Assembly (NCBI GenBank): GCA_030549335.1
Contig: CM060195.1
Location: 43,654,991 to 43,718,990 of the forward strand
Origin: Pontederia crassipes
Lineage: Eukaryota > Streptophyta > Magnoliopsida > Commelinales > Pontederiaceae
Direction of reading: 5' to 3'
Length of the DNA: 64,000 nucleotides
Shown: positions 1 through 12,163 of the stretch, in pieces
Numbering within the stretch: position 1 is the first letter of the stretch
Layout of the letters: every line of letters starts with the position of its first letter
The notes under the pieces: generated by a model
Told to the model about the DNA's origin: nothing
What the model saw: the letters and a program-made list of their open reading frames with translations, nothing else
Databases searched by the model: none
Translations under genes and position numbers: made by a program

Positions 1-296
1 ACTTGTAGCCATCCTTATAGTTCCCAAAGAAAAATTAAATACAACAACAAAGAAAAATTAAATAACGTGGATTAAAAAATTGCAAGAGTTGTACGATGAT
101 GTGTGTAAAGAGTAACGAACCAGATAAGAGCACACATCTCAATTATAATCACAAGAAGGGTCAACACTTTGCTGTGGATCTGCACAATGTGACACCAAAG
201 AAAGTTAGGAATTCAAAAGAACATGATCATGAACGAAACACCTTCTTGGTTATGAAGCTCAGTTGCATTACAATGATTAACATGTGCAAAACTTAC

Positions 297-2909
297 CCAA
301 AGTGCACATATCAGAGCAAGAATGACACTGCCAACATAAACAGCTGTTGCATAAACACGTACGGGATCAAGCATCATTCTTGTTTGCTGCACCGGGCCAA
401 TTAAGAAGGTTGTACTGTCACATGAAACTTCAACAGCTTGAGATATAGTGGCAGGGAGTATCATGGAAAAAAAAGTGCATAAAAAAGAAAGAAAATATTT
501 TTTAAGAACAGAAACACTTGGAAAATCAAGTTCTGATGAATACTTAACTTAAGCAAACTAGAGAATTCAATTCCCAGAAAGTGTTAGGAAATAAACATAA
601 TGATTATCTGGTACATAAAAATCTTCAATGAGAAGAAGAATTAGCTGTCATAACACACCTTCCTACTGCCAATATATTTCCCAATGTGAATAGTATGGCA
701 AACTTGATGGGCTTGATGAAAACAACAAGGGCCTGTAAAATAAGGCGAACAGAAATTGTCAACTCGACCCATTGTCAATATTCCAAGAAGAAAGAACATA
801 TCAAGCCAGAAATTATGGTTTCATAAACCCCTTGAAAGCACCTTTCTAGATTAAAAAAAAATCATTGCAAGAACCTGACATATATGACATTAAAACCAGA
901 TGGTTTTCACCATAGTGTATTAATGATGCAAAATTCAGATCATAGAAATAGGGTATCAAAATGACAGATGATTAACTCAAAAAATGACAAACAATGAAAA
1001 GAAATCAATGATATGAGATTGGCTTAAACAGTTTGATGCTAACAAACATAGTCTAGTGATTGTTCGTGTAATTTTTATACTTGCGGAATAGCATGGTTTT
1101 AAAAAAATGATTGATTTTTTTTTTAGAGATAAAAAAAATGATTGATGATAACACAGTCATCCTTTCCTCCCTAAAAAATTATGATCAACTAAAGAAAATG
1201 AAAGAAAAAATAAACCAAATGGTGCATCAAGAAAATTGATACAAAAATCATGTATCTTCTATTTTTATTGAGTACATTTTATGTTGAAAGTTATAATTAT
1301 TTCTATTAGGATACTTAAATAGGATTAACTCTGAGACAAAGATAATTGGTCAAAGTGCTCAAAGTCAAAAGAGTTTGAAATATAGAACATTTTCACTGGC
1401 ATAGAATAATAATCCCTTATTTATAACTTGACTTTGGTCCTATCTGATCTAGATTGATCAACTGACATATGTATTTTAAAGCTTATGGAGCTTTCAGCAT
1501 CCTGAAAAAATCATCTGTATCAACAGAGAACATACATGCCCTAAACTCAGCAGGTGTGTCAAAATCACATCTCCTTCTAATATGAAAATTACCTTTTAGC
1601 TTCTCATAAACTTGAGAATCTACCTTAGTCGAATAACCTTAAACCCCAAAATAACAAATATGCATTTAGTTGGGCAAAGTCAACATTTGGGAACCAATTC
1701 ACATCTGACAGCATGATAAATTTAGAATATAGTAGGCTTCATTGGATGGTCCAACAGCCGTGGAGCTTCCAGGGGGTTCATAAAGAAGCCTCCAGGAAAA
1801 GTCACTATGAGTAAATTTCGAATATGAATAGTTTGTGCGACTAGATAGTCCAGTGGAGTTTCCAAATGTTCACTAATAAGCCCCTAGGGAAAAGAGGATG
1901 TTAGTGAATGATCTAAACAGGGAGGTAAAATCCCTCAAAAAAAATCAAGGAGCTGGATGATTTAACTATCAACATCAGTTCTACTCCCCATTACTGAATA
2001 GTCCATATTCTATCTGATAAAACAGTTCCCTTAGTCCCGAGAGTAGAGATACCTTAATCTAAAAGTGTAAGGAAGCTCTACAGTAACATTATCTATTTTC
2101 CCATCAACTTTACAACTCAAATAAATATGATTTGTGGTGTTCTGTGTCAATAAAAAGATGAAAAATGATTAGGCTCCATAAGTTCTCAACTTTGATCAAG
2201 GCGATCATGTCAATATGTAATGATCAAACAATTAAACAAGGCTAATCCACATTAGTGCTCGGACCGAAGTCCTTTTTCAATGTTACAAATGAGACTAATC
2301 ACAATTTATTCGGAGTGAGTGGGGATCACACAGACTTCCATATCGCAGAGGCGCAAAATTGCCAGCTTTAATGTGTCAATTATAGCTCTTAATAATCCCC
2401 TTACCTTAGATCGATTGAGTGATACAAAAAATAGAACAGCCAAACATGCTGCGCCCAAAATGGAAGAAGGAAGGTATCTACAGTTCCAAAATTCTTGACC
2501 TAAGAGAACCTGGGTTATCAAACTGTACTAACAACTAAATGCATCACAATCATGGAATTACAGTGTGACACTGCACATTGTGTGGAAAGCAAAACTCTTC
2601 AAAATGACAAGGTACCAGGAGCATGAACGCGAAGCCAACCACCAGAGACCCCGCGAAGCCGTACAGCCTCTGCTCAGAAGGAAAGGAACAGATGAAAATC
2701 CGCGGACAATCAAAACAACGAGAATGGATAGAAAATTAAAGCGACGAAGGGGTTGGAACTTGGAAGCAATTGCAAGACGAGGAGGAGAAGACCTGAAGCG
2801 GAGAAAGATTGCAGGACCCATCGAATTCGCCCAATAGATCATCTTCCCTTGCATCTTCGTCTCCTCCTCCGGGGAGGAGGGATTGCTGGATCCATTTGAA
2901 CCTGTCCAT
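297..2909 (-). CDS. SFT2-like vesicle transport protein (3' end beyond window)
   Basis: Small multi-pass membrane protein of the SFT2 family, which in yeast and plants acts in endosome-to-Golgi vesicle fusion. Four coding exons fit: 2909-2793, 2669-2616, 732-659 and 414-297, 121 codons in all, every junction GT-AG and in phase. The N-terminus starts MDRFKWIQQSLLPGG and continues through an acidic stretch to CNLSPLQ. It is followed by RLYGFAGSL, then FIKPIKFAILFTLGN, then FLIGPVQQTRMMLDPVRVYA and the hydrophobic run ending ALICALW. These are the conserved SFT2 blocks and contain three to four membrane segments. The family is about 165 residues long, so the last membrane segment and C-terminus lie left of position 1. 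I chose the Met at 2909 because an in-frame Met at 2978 would add 23 residues unlike the family. Intron 2 is about 1.9 kb and holds nothing recognisable. Confidence 0.87.
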
Positions 2910-3172
2910 TGCTCGGACTCCGATCAGATGTAGCCAAAGAGCGCATATCCGGAAGAAAACTGGAGGGCGTTCACCCACCTAATTGTTCAATGTTGGAGAG
3001 AGAAATTAATGCAATTTTATTATTATTATTATTATTAGGAAAAAATGATTGTGCATCGTGCTCCATTAATTACAATAATGGTAGATAAAAAATTATCCCA
3101 ATTAAGTAAATCATCATCCATTATGACTAATTAATAAGAGTATAATTTAAAAGAGAAAGTATAAAAATTAAA

Positions 3173-3173
<1 letters not shown>

Positions 3174-3260
<87 letters not shown>

Positions 3261-3261
3261 T
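3174..3261. repeat. (ATT)n microsatellite
   Basis: About 29 uninterrupted ATT units. A shorter (ATT)n run lies at 3018-3038, just upstream of the SFT2-like gene's first exon. Confidence 0.97.
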
Positions 3262-3301
3262 AAAAAGTGATGTAATATTGTTGTATTAGTAGCATCGCGA
3301 C

Positions 3302-3617
3302 GGCTGTTTGGCTAAGCTTATAAGTCACTTATAAGTTAGTTTAAAAAAATCTCAATGTTTGGTAACTTAAAAATACGACTGATAAGGAGATATCAGATCT
3401 ACTTATAAGTAAAAAAAAATAAGCAGGGAATGGGTGCTTATTTTCTTTCTAAAAAAATAAATTAGTTAATTGTATTATAACTAACTAGTTATTGTTAATA
3501 TAAGTAATTTTATCCACAGCGTAACTGTTTATTTTTAAAAATAAATTTTAGCCAATAAAATACTTATCAGTACTTTAACTTATCAGTTATTTTAAATCAG
3601 CTAAGCCAAACGGGCCC
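3302..3617. mobile_element. MITE-like element with GTTTGGCT inverted ends
   Basis: The left end GGCTGTTTGGCTAAGCT and the reverse complement of the right end, GGGCCCGTTTGGCTTAGCT, form an imperfect terminal inverted repeat around a short AT-rich body with no coding potential. Nearby sequence at 6545-6645 resembles its flanks without the insertion, which supports a discrete insertion. I could not find a clean target duplication, so the superfamily (hAT or Harbinger type) is undecided. Confidence 0.6.
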
Positions 3618-6510
3618 AAAATTGTGGAAAAAACTAATTTAACTCACTCCAGCTTCGCAAAATTTATATTGAGATAATTAGTTAGTGATAATTATATTGA
3701 GATAATTATTATACATTTAGGCTAAATATTCTTTTTGAAATTTCATCAATATTTGGTTGAGCAACTGTCTCCATTTAACACCTTAGGAGGAAACAACCTT
3801 ACTTCATGCTATTCATTCTCTCTCTTAATTAGTTGCCTCACTTCATGCCAATTCTCTCTCTCTCTCCCCCTCCCTCCCTCCCTCTCCATGTAATTTTATT
3901 GCAATTAGTTATCTTTTCCTCTTGAGTAATGAAGAATAATATATTTTAATGTTGCCATCATCTTCAAGTAATATTACATTATATAATAATTTAATATTTT
4001 TATTTTTATTCTTAAAATATATTGATTTGTTTATCCTAGATCACTAAGAAAAGTGAGTGACTTTATCACAAAGAGGAGAGTAGCCCAATGCCAAACATAT
4101 ACATATTTAGATTTGTTTACATTGTTTTAACCTGCCTATTTTATATTGAAAATTAATATATTGTCATGTTTTGTTATTTATGGAATCATTTAATTTAGAA
4201 AAATTGATAATTATCTATTTTATCATTTTCTATCAGTTTATATTCTATTTAATTGATCTTTGTTGTCATTTCTGTTACCATATTTTTTTTATTATATTTC
4301 AAGTTTTTGTTCATATTTCATAAAATTTATTAATAACATATAGAAAAGAATTGACTCATTTTAATTAGCAGGTTGATTTCGGATAAATGTTAATATTTTA
4401 TAAAATTATGTTAGATCTTTACGTCTTAAGGTGGCATCTGCTATTATATGGTATTAAGACGACTTTTGTTTAACCATTACATGACAAATGCACCAAGAAA
4501 ATATTAATATACCATAACTAATTTTGCCAAGTGTCCTTAAGAATCTATAATTAATTGAAAATTAATTTATATCTGCATATTATTTACAAATTTATTTATG
4601 AAAAAAGATTTACTTGACAGTTATTTTTAGAATCACTTGTAAATTACTAATTAGAATATTACTTTTATGTTATTTATGAAAAGACAATTATTTATGCAAT
4701 CAGTTATAGAATATTATAATTATATACTATTTATATAAACTTGGTACAATATATTTAAAAAAAATTAGATATCAGATTATCCAAATGATGTCATTTTTTA
4801 AAACCAAATATTACAAATATTACAAATATGTTAGTGTAATACTAATCTATTATATTATCTTATATCTATGTACTATATTAAAGATGTCATAGTAAAGAGA
4901 GAATGGTTCTTGGCAAAAGTAGTATTTTACTTTTAGTATTATAAAAATCTTAGTAATATTTTATTTTTTAAACTTAATTAGAATACTTATAATAAGCTTT
5001 TATCTATTCTGTTATATATGACAATGTTTATACCAACTAAAATATTAAAGAATAATGTTATGCTAATAAATTATTATTTTATAGATATTTAAATTAAATC
5101 ATAATTTTCAAGAAAAAATTTGCTACTAAATTAATAAATATAATACAATATACATACATATAAATGTAAATATCTAGATAATGAAGAATATTGAAATCAT
5201 TATTTTTAGCTAGTAACTACTGGAAAATATAATTAATAATCATATTTTATGTTCTATAAAATAATTCATTCTAAATTATATGAGAATTGGAAGAATATTA
5301 TCATTACTATCCTTTTTTCTGTTTATTACAAATAAATTTTTATTTGTCAATAAGAAATATCATATTTATTTGTAGCATTTCTTATATTGTTTTTTTCTAT
5401 TCTTAAAATATTATTAGTGTACATGTGTGGAAAATTTGTGCTATATTATTTGTTCTCTTTAGCGTTGAATTTATGTCATATTTTTATAATTCTTTCAACT
5501 ATTCTATGATTATTAATAAAAAAATGACATCTAACCTATATTTAAAGCTAGCTGTGCATATAACATATATTTTATGCAAACTCTTATAGCATGAAAAAAT
5601 GCATATATTTCTAATATGTTTCATTCGTGAAATTATTACGCGGTAAGTTATTTCATGGTGTGGACATGATTTTTTTTTAATAATTTAATTATATAATATC
5701 AAAATATAATACATTTTTTAAGAGTTTTATGAGTTTATTGGTAATAATTTATATTAATGACATTATATTAATCAATAAAATTATTTATTAAAAATAAGAG
5801 TGTAGATGTATTTATGTGATAATTTTTTTATTTTTAATAAATACAAGTGAAACATTTTTAGCTTAGTGATCAATAAATTAAAAATTCAAATGATGAATGT
5901 GTTTTAAATATTACTATGGTGATTGTGATATCATCATTCAACATGAATAATGGTTGAAATCTATTCCTACCTCAATGTCCAAAGGTTTTATTGGACAACT
6001 CTTTTTTATATACACCAAGTTGCATGTTCTCCATTATTAAAAATATAATTGCATGCATGATTTGAAAAATCAAGCAACATGAACAATTTTAGAAAATATA
6101 TTTTGTGTATAATAAAACTACTATGATATATTAAACACAAAATAATATATAATGATTGATTAAAAAAGGATAATTCAACATTTATATGAAGCTATTTCCA
6201 AGTATTCAACATGTATTTAAAATTTAACATGTTTTAAGATAATTAGAGTAGTGATCAAACAAATATAATAAATGATTATTTATATTATGAAATTCATATA
6301 ATTGTGAAAGAAATTAACAAATTAATATCTCAAACTTAAATGAGAATACTATTTTCTAAAAAACAAAAAAAAATAAGAGGGATACACAAAGAATTAGATA
6401 GACTAATAAATTGTTTCTCTATTTTATAATTATTATATGTTTTAAGTAATATAAAATATATATCAAACTCATTTTTACTTATTTTATAAACATACGTTCA
6501 TCTAATTTCA

Positions 6511-6544
6511 CATTACCCGCGCATCGCCTGGGCTATCATATTAG
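6511..6544 (+). mobile_element. degenerate Helitron-like 3' terminus
   Basis: CCCGCGCATCGCCTGGG at 6516-6532 can form an imperfect short hairpin and is followed 8 bases later by TTAG and a T, resembling the Helitron 3' end (hairpin, then CTRR, inserted before T). The C of CTRR is changed and the stem is imperfect. No 5' end was identified. It could be chance. Confidence 0.35.
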
Positions 6545-6959
6545 TTGTTGTATTAGTAGCACCGTGGCAGCAGCGGAGTTAAAATTGTAGAAAAAAATAA
6601 TTTAACTTACTCGAGCTTCGCAGAATTTAAATATATTTTAATAGATAAATTTAAATATTTTTATTATAATTTATAACTATTACTTTTTTAAGATGCATTA
6701 ATTCGATAAATATCTTATAATTTGAATGAAAATGCATAATAATTGAGATTATATTTTAAAATAATTAAGATGATTATACAAATATATCATGTCTTTCATA
6801 ATATCAGAATAAGTATTATTTTACATTTTGCTATGTGTGCTAAAAATATATATTATGATTTTGCTATCGATAATAAATATTTCATAAAAAAATATTATAC
6901 ATTTATAAGAAAATGATAATAATTTTATTTTCAAATCATATTTCACATAATGATTAAAG

Positions 6960-9260
6960 GTGATATGATTAATATATGTGATTTCAAGTTAAAAAATAAC
7001 TATGACTCTTCATATCCACTTTAATGGAGTTACCTAGATATAAGATATATGACTTTTTAAATTCAAAATAATTATGACTTGTCATAATTAATCAAAAGTA
7101 ATTAATATACTTAAGTTATCGTATTAATAGATGAAACATAAAATACTATTTTTAATGATTAAAAAATATAGAGAATATAAAAACTCAACTTATATTTTAT
7201 GAAAAAATTAATCATGATATTAAATTTAATACATATTAATTAAGTATGTTTTATATATTATTTATTATTAGTATAAATATAAAGGTCAATATAATGAAAT
7301 ATAAAAGTCAATATTTAATATGTGAACAATTAATTATGATATTAAACTTTAATACACAGTTAATTAAAATAAATAAATTAATCTCATATCTTTTATCTTT
7401 CAAATTTAAAATAATTAAATTCACCATATTAATAAAAAAATAATTAATGTATTTTAGTATATGTAAAATATGTGATTTTTTAAATTCATAAATAATTAAT
7501 AGACTTAAGATATTATAACTAATAGATTTAAATTATCACAATTCATGAAATTAAAGATAAATATTAAAATACTTTTAAAAAAGAGACAAAAATATAAAAG
7601 TGGAGGAAGGATAGATGTGCTTGGTGTATGGAATTACATAAATATAAGAAATTTAATAATTATGTTAAATTTAATACATATTAATTAAGAATGTATTTAT
7701 ACATTATTATTTATTATTATAATATAAAGAATCAATATAATGAAATATAAAGAGTCAATATTTAATATGTGAACAATTAATCATGATATTAAAATTTAGT
7801 ACACATATAATTTAAAATAAATCAAAGGTCATATTACTAATATATGTGACCTTTCAAATTCAAAATAATTATGACTCTTCATATTAATAACAAATAGTTA
7901 GTAGAGTTAAGTAGATATAAAATCTGTGACTTTCAAATTAAAAATAATTAATGGATTTTCCTGTTTATGTTAATTTATTTTATCTTATATTTCTAATAAT
8001 TTATAATGAATCTCACTTTCTTATTCATCCTTTTTTATTAATTTATATATCTTTCAAAGTTCATTTAATTTATATATCCTTTAGTATCATAAATATCATC
8101 ATTTAATTCTTAACACATAAACACTTAGCATTCTCATTATTAATGTGTGTATTAAAATTATAACATCATAATGAATTATTTATAAAGTTGACTCTTTATA
8201 TATTATACTACATTATCATAATATAATATAATACAATACAATATAATATAATCATATATAAATTCATCCCTTAATTAATGTCACATAACTCTCCAATTCT
8301 ATTTTTTTGTTCATAATTAAAAAATATTTTAGATTCTATAAAAAAAGTTGTTAAACTAAAATTATTATATCTTCTTAGTTTTGTTAATTAAGTATATTTA
8401 CAAATAATGTTTGGCATCATAAATATCATCATCTAATCCTTAGCACAAACTTGGTGTTATCATTATTAATTTGTCTATTCAAAACATTATAGTTAATTAT
8501 TTAATAAATGAATTCATAATTGATAATATATAATTGATGTCTCTTTGCATTTCATTATATTTTATTCACAAGGAAAATAAATATATATAAATGCATCCAT
8601 AATTGATAATATATTAAATTATACATTGACTCGTTATATTCTATTGTATTTTTCATAATATAAATAATTAATGCATCATCAATTAATTAATAATCTATTA
8701 AATGTTAAGGAATCCTTAATTATGTGTACTAAATTTCAAATTATATGTTGACTCTTCAATTCTATGATTTGTTTTCTCATAATAAAAATATTTTAGATTT
8801 AATAAAAAGAAAATGTGTAAAGTAATGAATATAAGATATTTTTAATATTAATTAATTTATACTATATATATAATTTTTAGGACTCATAATAAATCTCATA
8901 CGAAATTAGTTTTTTTTTCTTATTCTACCATTTTTGTTATTTTTTATGTGTAATTTTAATTTATTTACTTTAATTATTATCTTTACATGTCATTAATTGA
9001 ATTATTTATTTCTGCGACCAAATGCACTTGGTGTTTTCATTATAAATCTGGGTATTATTTTAACATCATCATTAAATTTTAATAAATTATATATTAAATT
9101 TTTATATTACATTGTATTTTTTGTTCGTAATAAAAATAAATACATAAAATACTTTTTCTAACATCATGAATAATTTTCATAAATTACATATTAACTCTTT
9201 AAATTAAATTATATGTTTCATTAATAATGAAAAATATCTCAGATTTTAAAAAATGTGAAC
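6960..9260. repeat. diverged tandem repeats, about 450-bp spacing
   Basis: Similar AT-rich blocks recur. One pair of about 165 bp lies near 7195-7360 and 7650-7815, offset about 446. Another block ending in a TTTTAGATT-like motif recurs near 8328, 8790 and 9237, offsets about 462 and 447; sequence before it contains a CATAAATATCATCAT-like motif near 8080 and 8420. Copies are heavily diverged, and the relation between the two groups is uncertain. Confidence 0.5.
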
Positions 9261-10339
9261 TAATGGACAGTAGGTCTTCATATTTCTATAATTAACTTTG
9301 TTTGAAAATGAAGTGAAAAAAAAATTAAAATAGTGATGAAAAAATATCATTATCCTATTAATATTCTAGCTAATATGAATTTTTTAAGACAATGATTAAA
9401 TATTTTATTTACTAAAATTTATGGCATATCACTAAAATATTTGCATTGTATGAAAAGCTATGAAAGTAATGATTCAAGGTACCAATATGAATCTTTGTTT
9501 CGACGATTCAAATCGGTCTCACAAGAAGCCCTATAAGGATAGACGAATCTCAATACCTATATTTTATAATCACAATATAAAATAAATTCATATTTTAAAA
9601 TATATAAATTGTGTGAAACATCAAGAATGTCAACCTTGCATTTGATGCTAGCATTGGACATGAAGCTCCGGCAAAGGAATGGGAGGAGGAGGAGGAGCGA
9701 GTTGCAATGTCGAAGGACGAACTTGAGAGTCCTTATGGAGTGTCGATGCCTCCTGTGACGTTGAGAATGACGACTTGCCCGATGTAAACATCAAATGTGA
9801 AGCTTCGAGATGAGAGAAAGAGGAGCTAGCATTCTCGTGCATGAAAATTATAAAAGTATTTTATCATAAAAGGATCAAAATAATATATTTAAAAAAAATT
9901 AATACTTTTTTAAAAAATACTTTATAAATTCTTTTGTTATGTTGCACGAAGCGCGAGAGTGTTCCTAGTTTCTTAATAGATTTGAAATTGGACTTGACAT
10001 AACCCGAATTAATTCTGGGATAAGTCGTGGTTTAGACTTTTCTTTAGCTTCAAATTGGACTTCCATAGAGCACGCGGAGAACAAAGGGATTGATCCACAC
10101 AGTAAATCTTATGAATTAATTTACTCGTAAACTTTAATATTTCACACAAGAATTAACTAATCAACACAAAAAGTAATAAATATTATTCATCAGGACTATC
10201 TTCCAAAGAAATTGTGCTGAATATTAAGAAATCAAATAAAATTCAAACTCAAATAAAAGAAAATCCAATGAAAGCAAATTAAACTAATGTGCTTTATTAA
10301 GAACCAATAACTAATGACCGGCCATTAGAGTAGAGGACA

Positions 10340-10698
10340 CACTACAAGAATTTTAGTGATTTCTGACACACGTAAAGTTCGTTTGAAAAATGAACTTTCC
10401 GACGGAGAGCGAGCAGTTGGAAATATTCTCGTCGTTAGAAGTTTTTTTGACGGATGCACGAAAACTGTCCAAAGATTTTCCCGTCAAAAATATATCCCTC
10501 GGAAGCTTACCGCGGATGTGTTCCGACGGGAGAACTCGTCGGTAGTTCCAACGATAGCATTCTCGTCGAAACGTTTGATGGTTCTCACCCGTCGAAACGA
10601 CCGACGGGGGCACTCCCGTTGAAACATTCGACGGGTCTAACTTTAGTCGCGTCAAAACTTTAGATGGGTCACAATCGATGGAGCTTTTATGGGAAAAA
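10340..10698 (+). mobile_element. CACTA transposon end, truncated
   Basis: Begins CACTACAAGAATTTT, the terminal sequence of plant CACTA (En/Spm) elements, followed by many subterminal CGACGG/CCGTCG-like motifs as in the complete CACTA at 21748-25494. The subterminal array stops abruptly at a Helitron-like 3' terminus at 10699. No matching right end was found, so this is an end fragment or a nested insertion site. Confidence 0.72.
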
Positions 10699-10726
10699 CT
10701 AGGTCCCGTGCGATGCACGGGGGCAT
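10699..10726 (-). mobile_element. Helitron 3' terminus (minus strand)
   Basis: On the minus strand the sequence reads CCCGTGC-ATC-GCACGGG (10721-10705), a perfect 7-bp stem with a 3-base loop, then ACCTAG ending at 10699 and followed by T. This is the canonical plant Helitron 3' end. The element would extend to higher coordinates; its 5' TC end was not located, so its length is unknown. Confidence 0.7.
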
Positions 10727-11243
10727 AAGAAATTAATCATATAAAAATTTTAAAAATTATTAGTTGTATAAAAAAAAACATGCAACTATAAACAAATAAA
10801 ACATAATAAATGGAGAAAAAAGAAACGTATAAAATATTTATCACCAAATAATTTCTTCTTATCAACATTGGTTTCATTAAATAACTGGTATCTTCTAATA
10901 CTGGTTATTTGGGTGAAAGTTGATTACACTTTATGTCTTGTATACTTCAATTACAAAATATTTGACTCACCACAAAATTTTTCATCATGTACACTCCCAC
11001 TACGAATAAATGATTTATTGATTTTCCAATTGTAATATGAATGTGACCTCCCTGCATAATGGAAAAAAGTATAAATTTTTATAATATAATTATGTATTTT
11101 AATATAATATATTTTTTTTGATACTTTTTCATCATGTAATATGGATATCTTTATCCGGATAGAGGATAGTCTAGATCAATTTCTAGATGGATCTCTCTCT
11201 ATATAGATAGGTATCTCCGTGGATAGAGATAAAGACGGGGATC

Positions 11244-11291
<48 letters not shown>

Positions 11292-12105
11292 TGCACTTTT
11301 TGACTACTACTTGAATTAATTTTTTCCTTGATTCTAATTGATTGCCTTTTTTACTACTACTATTTCTTATACTTTAAGCAAGGAAACATCGTTTTTCCAT
11401 TTTGACGGAATTGGTCGGAGCGTAGACGAGCGAGCAGAGCCCAGGAAAGAGGTAAGACCGTCATAGAGCAGTCGACTAGAAGTTGAAGACAACAGACCAG
11501 AGAGAAGGCAGTCTCTCTCGGGAAACATGGCCCTGGGAAGAGTGCTTCGGTCCCTCTCCTTTTAGTCTTTTGCTTGCCTCTGGAAACCCCAAATGCAAGA
11601 AATGGATGGACATGAGCCTTCTTCATTCACTGATCAACTTGGCCTTTAAATCCTTCTGAGGTTGAAAACAAAGAAAGAGTACCGCACTTGCCTTTAGAGA
11701 CCGACAACGACTTGACTTCAGAAAAGAGTTTTCACTAAATATCATTTTGATGAAGTATGTATTATTAGGATTACCACGATTGGATACATCTGACAATCTA
11801 ACCATACAAAATTTGATATTTCATTACATCTTAGATAGATTTGTATTAGAGATGAAGTCAATATTCTCGGCCACAATTCATCAGAATAAACTTTAAAAAA
11901 TATTGAAAGTAATATATGTTACTATCAATAAAAAATATCATCGTATATAATGAAATCAATGTAGTCACTAGCTAAATATCTTTTTCTCATATTAACATTA
12001 AAAAATTTGCATGTACAATTATATACAAAATTGCTCTATCAATTTACTAATACTATATGCTTTCAATATTATGCCATGAAAAAAAGATTCTATAATAACT
12101 TTAAA
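10727..12105. other. intergenic, possibly Helitron interior
   Basis: AT-rich sequence following the Helitron end. It includes an (AT)n run at 11247-11290 and a less AT-rich island at about 11380-11700 whose minus strand is open at 11360-11626. I do not recognise that frame and see no splice or domain signal supporting a gene. Confidence 0.5.
11247..11290. repeat. (AT)n microsatellite
   Basis: About 22 AT units directly after ATCCCA. Confidence 0.95.
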
Positions 12106-12122
12106 TATAAGATACTTTATAT

Positions 12123-12163
12123 TAGCTGACCCCACCTAGTGGGATAAGGCTTTGTTGTTGTTG
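12123..12163 (+). mobile_element. 41-bp RTE-LINE 3' tail with 17-bp target duplication
   Basis: The insert carries the core ACCCCACCTAGTGGGATAAG and a (GTT)n tail, the 3' end shared by RTE-type LINEs elsewhere in this window (34027 and 54323). It is flanked by perfect 17-bp copies of TATAAGATACTTTATAT at 12106-12122 and 12164-12180. It is an extremely 5'-truncated retroinsertion. Confidence 0.9.

Larger units (their letters stand above)
3618..10339. other. AT-rich gene-free intergenic region
   Basis: Very AT-rich DNA with no gene I can support; the open frames in it (for example 7246-7443) are low-complexity. It contains a CT-rich tract at 3815-3890, a Helitron-like terminus near 6544 and diverged tandem repeats at roughly 6960-9260, listed separately. 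Confidence 0.8.
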
